Assembly (NCBI GenBank): GCA_024336345.1
Contig: JANFOG010000003.1
Location: 3,292,501 to 3,356,500, forward strand
DNA length: 64,000 nucleotides
From: Mariannaea sp. PMI_226
Taxonomy: Eukaryota; Ascomycota; Sordariomycetes; Hypocreales; Nectriaceae
Direction of reading: 5' to 3'
Part shown: positions 58,663 to 64,000 of the stretch, one piece after another
How positions within the stretch are numbered: the first letter of the stretch is position 1
Layout: the number at the start of each line of letters is the position of its first letter
The notes under the pieces: generated by a model
What the model was told of the DNA's origin: nothing
Seen by the model: only the letters and a program-made list of their open reading frames with translations
Databases searched by the model: none
Made by a program: the position numbers and the translations under genes

Positions 58663-59682
58663 ACTGTCGCTGGGCCGCCTGGAGCAAATCATCAATCGCT
58701 GAATCGGATTGGACTCAATGTGGATTGTGCGGATTTTTACGCACTATAGTAGTAGGCAGTAAACATTGGAGAGGCGGAGCTGGGCGGAGAATTGCGGAAG
58801 AAACAATTCCATGCAAGCAGATCGGATGGAAAACAATTGAGGGCTTCTCACGTACCTGGGAAGGTACAGTAAGTACGGCTACAGTCGCATATCTGTGTCT
58901 TTTCTCAAGGTCGGGGAGGAAAGGCACCTACAGAGAGTACCTATAAGTTACAAGTAGCCATGGAAGTGTGTTGCAAGGAACATGATACTGTAGGCAGGTA
59001 CTGTATTCTTGCTCTGGAGAGGGTCATGGAGCACTGTACACTGGCCGGAAAGGGGTTGGCGTGCAGGCACCATTCAAGGTGTACCATAGTACCCGCCCCA
59101 GAGCCTTATTTTCCTTTTCGTCGGATTCTAAACGATCTATCCTAGCGAGGAATTCGCATGGGTGAGTTAGTGATGGATGACTGACCCTCCAGACGGGGTG
59201 TGCGTGTGGGTGGGTGGCGGATGCGGATGGCTTGGCCCCCCACACGCCTTCCAGGTCCCTTTGGGATTTTAGTTAGTGCCAGTTTTTGTTGTCGCCGTTA
59301 ACGACGAAAGCTCGCGGGTCGATTTCTTATTAGATCTTCGTCTCCCCTCCTCAACCATCCTGGCAAGGTTTCTCTTGTCTCCCTTTCGAGATACCCTTCT
59401 TCCTGTCGATCCTTCCACCCCTCTTTCTTCATATTTTCTACTTCCTTTCTACCTAATTAATATTTTCCCTTCTTGCTGGTGGCTGTTGACGTCCTGCTAG
59501 TCTCGCGATTGGCGTAACCAATTAACCCTCTCAACAGCATACACGGAACCACTTGCGCGCGGTCACCACCAACAATAGACACACAACAAGAGAGTGTCTT
59601 AAATCCCCCCCGGCCGCATCAATTGCGAGATCCAGAGCAGCACGACAAGGTGGCTGGCCTGGCACAGCACTCCTCGCCCATC

Positions 59683-62600
59683 ATGACTCTGCCCACGGAA
59701 ATCGCCCCCGACGAGGAGAAGACGACATACACCTCGCCTACTGAGGGTGGTTCTGATGGACAACTTAACGAGAAACCCTCTTCATCTCCAGCCCCTACGC
59801 TCGGAAACGAAGAGGAGGATGACGATTCTGAGATGGAGCGCCGCACCTCGCTCGTCCAGGCCCTGGCTCGTACCGTGTCTCGTGCTTCACAAGCTCAAGC
59901 CGGCAGCAGCCCCTTCGCAGCTGACGAGAACTCACCCTTGAACCCCAATTCCCCTAATTTCAGCGGTCGCGAATGGGCAAAGGCCATTGTTGCTCTAGTT
60001 CAGGAGGATGGCGCTTCATTCAGGTCGGCTGGTGTGTGTTTCCAAAATCTCAATGTCTACGGCTTCGGTCAAGCCAGTGACTACCAGAAGGATGTCGCCA
60101 ATGTCTGGCTTTCAGCTGGTCAAGCTCTTGCTCGCATGACTGGCAACAAAGGCACCCAGATTGATATCCTGCGTCAATTCGATGGTGTTGTGAACAGCGG
60201 CGAGATGCTTGTCGTACTAGGCCCTCCCGGTGCTGGTTGCTCTACCATGCTCAAGACTCTTACTGGTGAGACCAACGGTATTTACGTCGACGAGAGTTCC
60301 TACTTCAACTACCAGGGAATGACGGCTCACGAAATGCACACTTACCATCGTGGTGAAGCAATCTACACTGCAGAGGTGGATGTACATTTCCCCCAGCTTT
60401 CTGTTGGTGATACTCTGACCTTCGCTGCTCGAGCCCGACAGCCCCGCAAACTCCCTGCCGGTCTGAGCAGAAACCAGTTTGCCGACCACCTCCGTGATGT
60501 TGTTATGGCCATGTTTGGTATTTCTCACACTGTCAATACTCGAGTTGGTAATGAGTACATCCGAGGTGTCTCAGGTGGTGAGCGCAAGCGTGTTACGATT
60601 TCCGAGGCTGCTCTGTCCGGTGCTCCCCTCCAGTGCTGGGATAACTCGACTCGAGGTCTTGATTCTGCCAACGCCATTGAATTTTGCAAGACCCTGCGCC
60701 TTCAGACCGAGCTCTTCAAAAGCACCGCTATTGTCTCAATTTACCAGTCTCCACAGAGCGCCTACGATCTCTTCGATAAAGCTACCGTCATCTACGAGGG
60801 ACGTCAGATCTACTTTGGCCGGGCCGATGCCGCCAAGGAGTACTTTGTCAACTTGGGTTTTGAATGCCCTGCTCGCCAGACCACTCCCGATTTCCTGACA
60901 TCGATGACCGCTCCTACCGAACGTGTCGTCCGATCTGGTTTTGAGGGCAAAGTGCCCCGTACTCCCGATGAGTTTGCCGCCGCCTGGAAGAACAGCCCCG
61001 ACTACAAGGCTCTCCAGGGTGAGATTGAAGCCTACAAGGTTGCTCATCCTATTGACGGCCCTGATGCCCAGGCCTTCCGTGCTGCCAAGAAGGCTCAACA
61101 AGCCAAGGGCCAGCGAGCCAAGTCCCCCTTTACCCTTTCTTATAAGCAGCAAATCGAGCTTTGTCTATGGCGTGGCTGGAAGCGCTTGGTTGGCGACCCT
61201 GGTTTGACTATTGGTGCCCTGATTGGTAACTTTTGTATGGCTTTGATTATTGGAAGTGTCTTCTACAACTTGGATGAGACTACCAATAGTTTCTTCCAAC
61301 GTGGCGCTCTTCTGTTCTTCGCTTGTCTCATGAATGCCTTCTCAAGTTCCCTGGAAGTAAGTCACTCTCTCTAAACCTGTGCTTGAATTCTATTGACTTT
61401 GCCCCACAGATTCTTACGCTCTACGCTCAACGTCCCATTGTTGAAAAGCATGCTCGCTACGCCCTGTATCACCCTTCTGCTGAGGCAGTGTCATCTATGC
61501 TTTGCGATATGCCGTACAAAATTACGAACACCATCACCTTTAACTTGTGTCTCTATTTCATGACGAATTTGCGACGCGAGCCTGGCCCATTCTTCTACTT
61601 CCTGCTCATGAACTTCGTCACGGTGTTGGTCATGTCCATGATTTTCCGAACTATCGCATCGTCCTCTCGCACTCTATTCCAGGCCCTTGTTCCTGCTGCT
61701 CTGCTCATTCTCGACCTCGTCATCTTTACCGGTTTCGTCATTCCAAAGCGTTACATGCTCCGTTGGTGCAAGTGGCTCTATTGGATTGACCCACTGGCCT
61801 ATGCTTTCGAGACTCTCATTGTTAATGAGTTTCACGGCCGAAAGTTCAAGTGTGCTGATTTTGTGCCGAGCCCAGCTGTCTCCGGGTATGAGAATGTTCC
61901 TGCTTCGAACCGGGTCTGCAGTGCAGTTGGCGCGGTGCAAGGTGATGATTTCGTGAGCGGAACTCGTTATGCATTGATCAACTACGACTACAGATGGGAA
62001 AACAGATGGCGCAACTTCGGTATTGTCATTGCTTGGATCATCCTTTTCCTCGCTACCTACCTGATTGGCGCTGAGCTCGTCTCTGAGAAGAAATCCAAGG
62101 GCGAGGTCCTGGTTTACCGACGCGGCCACAAGCCCAGTGTTATCACTCACAGCGAAAAGAAGCACAGCGATCCTGAGGCAGCTATGGCTCACATCGGTCC
62201 CATGATTACAGCTGAACGAACCCGAAGCAATGTGCACAAGAACGGTGGTGGTATGCTCCAGGAGCAAAACTCTGTCTTCCAGTGGCACGATGTTTGCTAT
62301 GAAGTCAAAATTAAGTCTGAAACCCGCCGCATTCTGGATCACGTTGATGGTTGGGTCAAACCTGGTACCCTCACTGCGTTGATGGGCGTTTCTGGCGCTG
62401 GAAAGACCACTCTTCTTGACTGCCTCGCTGACCGTACCTCTATGGGTGTTATCACTGGTGAGATGCTGGTTGACGGAACCCCCCGAGATATGTCCTTCCA
62501 GCGCAAGACTGGTTATGTTCAGCAGCAGGATCTTCATTTGCAAACTTCCACAGTTCGTGAGGCTCTAAACTTCAGTGCTCTCCTTCGCCAGCCCGCCCAC

Positions 62601-64000
62601 ATTCCCCGTGCCGAGAAGCTCGAATACGTCGAACAGGTTATTAAGCTTTTGGATATGGAAGAATACGCCGATGCTGTTGTTGGTGTTCCCGGTGAAGGTC
62701 TCAACGTTGAACAGAGAAAGCGTCTGACTATTGGTGTCGAACTTGCGGCCAAGCCTCCTCTGCTTCTCTTCGTTGATGAGCCTACCTCCGGTCTTGATTC
62801 GCAAACTTCCTGGGCTATTCTTGATCTCTTGGAGAAGTTGACCAAGGCCGGCCAGGCTGTCCTCTGCACTATCCATCAGCCCTCCGCCATGTTGTTCCAG
62901 CGTTTTGACAGACTCCTCTTCCTTGCTAAGGGCGGAAAGACCGTTTACTTTGGTGACATTGGCGAGAACTCCAAGATCATGACAAGCTACTTCGAGCGCA
63001 ACGGTGGTCATTCTTGCCCTAGCGAGGCTAACCCTGCCGAGTGGATGCTGGAAGTTATTGGTGCTGCCCCTGGTTCCCATTCCGATATTGACTGGTTCCA
63101 GACGTGGCGTGAGAGCCCTGAGTACCAAACTGTCCAACAGGAGCTCGAAAACATCAAGAGCACTAGGGGAGGCGCCGCCGCCAACGTCGATGAGGATCCT
63201 GGCAGTTATCGTGAGTTTGCCGCACCCTTCGGCGTGCAGCTCAAGGAAGTCCTGTACCGAGTTTTCCAACAGTACTGGCGTACCCCCGTTTACATCTACT
63301 CTAAGACTGCTCTCTGTACTCTCATCGCCCTCTTTATCGGTTTCATCTTTTTCAAGGCTCCCAACAGTATCCAGGGACTTCAGAACCAGATGTTTGCAAT
63401 CTTCAACTTGCTTACTATCTTCGGTCAGCTCGTTCAGCAATCCATGCCCCAGTTCGTTATCCAACGTTCTCTGTATGAGGTCCGCGAGAGACCCTCCAAG
63501 GTTTACTCGTGGAAGATCTTCATGTTGTCTCAGCTACTTGTTGAACTTCCTTGGAATGCCCTCATGTCTGTCATTATGTTCTTCTGCTGGTACTACCCTG
63601 TTGGTCTATACCGCAACGCTTCTGAGGCTGATCAGCTTACCGAGCGTGGCGCCCTTATGTTCTTGTTCCTCTTTATGTTCCTTATCTTCACGGGAACTTT
63701 CTCGACTTTCATCATTGCCGGATTCGAGACTGCGGAGGCAGGTGCCAACATTGCCAACTTGTTGTTCATGCTCTGCCTGATCTTCTGTGGTGTCTTGGCT
63801 ACCTCCGACTCTCTCCCCCGCTTCTGGATCTTCATGTACAGACTATCGCCGTTTTCATATATGGTGAGCGGTATGTTATCAACAGCAGTGGCGAACGTCA
63901 AGGTCACATGTGCTAGCAATGAATTCCTGTCCTTCAACCCCATGGCGAACCAGACCTGCGGAGAATTCATGGATTCTTATATCAAGCAAGTGGGTGGCTA
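59683..64000 (+). CDS. PDR-type ABC transporter (full-size ABCG), 3' end outside window
   Basis: Exons 59683-61356 and 61410-beyond 64000; the 53-bp intron has donor GTAAGT and acceptor CACAG and joins SSLE to ILTLYAQRP. An in-frame TTG at 59623 is not a start; the ATG at 59683 is. About 1421 residues are visible of ~1500 expected, so only the last membrane segments and stop are missing. NBD1 has degenerate Walker [10 protein letters not shown] (180-188), signature VSGGERKR and Walker [14 protein letters not shown]2 has canonical Walker [10 protein letters not shown] (884-892), signature VEQRKR and Walker [16 protein letters not shown]1 ends with the usual Cys-containing extracellular loop before residue 760. 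The wording is close to the CDR1-like group of filamentous fungi (azole and drug efflux). It differs clearly from the PDR pump at 8.1 kb, so the two are not recent duplicates. The acidic, Ser-rich N-terminus is typical. Confidence 0.95.

Larger units (their letters stand above)
53600..59682. other. 6.1-kb gene-free region
   Basis: Long non-coding stretch between SAM50 and the second PDR transporter. It contains an (AT)n microsatellite (53915-53930), a TACTCCGTA word (55300-55308), a stem-loop at 55711-55754, G+C-rich patches with repeated CGGGT words (about 56780-56880, 57540-57600, 58610-58665) including a stem-loop at 58619-58662, and a pyrimidine-rich leader-like region (about 59330-59480) upstream of the transporter. 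No open frame has an ATG start together with recognisable coding features. Confidence 0.45.

Noticed and set aside
61674..63464. Long antisense frames (289 and 299 codons) opposite the second PDR transporter
   Set aside because: Shadows of a codon-biased coding sequence; the plus strand shows ABC motifs in the correct frame.
1..64000. CRISPR arrays, prophages, operons, Shine-Dalgarno sites
   Set aside because: The window is eukaryotic nuclear DNA; no regularly spaced repeats of that type were seen.

Overview
The window looks like nuclear DNA of a filamentous ascomycete (Pezizomycotina; a Sordariomycete such as a Hypocrealean fungus is my best guess, the species cannot be told). The grounds are short introns of 52-148 bp with GTRNGT-type donors, CTAAC/CTGAC-like branch points and YAG acceptors, ATG starts in fungal contexts, and gene families that are typical of fungi. 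Fourteen protein genes can be supported, about one per 4.6 kb, which is sparse for such a genome. I found no rRNA, tRNA, CRISPR array or biosynthetic core enzyme.

Left part (1-32 kb) is gene-poor and rich in transport and surface functions: a Methyltransf_16-type methyltransferase (1.0-2.3 kb), a coiled-coil protein of unknown role (2.9-4.6 kb), a full-size PDR/ABCG drug pump (8.1-12.6 kb), a secreted chitin deacetylase (15.1-15.9 kb), a LaeA/UMTA-like SAM methyltransferase (23.3-24.9 kb), a full-size ABCC/MRP-type pump (26.4-31.0 kb) and, convergent with it, a striking Cys/His-rich repeat protein with a signal peptide and a GPI-like tail (31.3-32.1 kb). Long non-coding stretches lie between them. 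They include a 614-bp MITE-like inverted-repeat element with TA flanks (6.1-6.7 kb), an AT-rich patch (16.1-16.6 kb), a possible decayed gene (16.7-17.5 kb) and a 4-kb zone with homopolymer tracts (a run of 43 A; C tracts) upstream of the LaeA-like gene.

Right part (35-54 kb) is more housekeeping in character: a stand-alone MetE-C-like zinc methyltransferase, a small predicted membrane protein, a TMEM135-like membrane protein, a BTB/POZ-like low-complexity protein, a secreted jelly-roll (CBM-like) protein, and the divergent pair UBC6 (ER-associated ubiquitin-conjugating enzyme) and SAM50 (mitochondrial outer-membrane beta-barrel assembly) sharing a 560-bp promoter. After 6 kb without genes, a second PDR/ABCG pump starts at 59.7 kb and runs off the window end.

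Functionally the window combines three drug/metabolite exporters, two cell-surface proteins and a cell-wall chitin deacetylase with a LaeA-like methyltransferase, but no evidence ties them into one pathway. The observations most worth following are the C-x-G-[DE]-x-C repeat protein, the MITE-like element, and an apparent excess of introns that are a multiple of three long and lack stop codons (6 of 23), so that unspliced messages stay in frame. All gene models were built by eye from splice signals and reading frames; no database search or RNA evidence was available.
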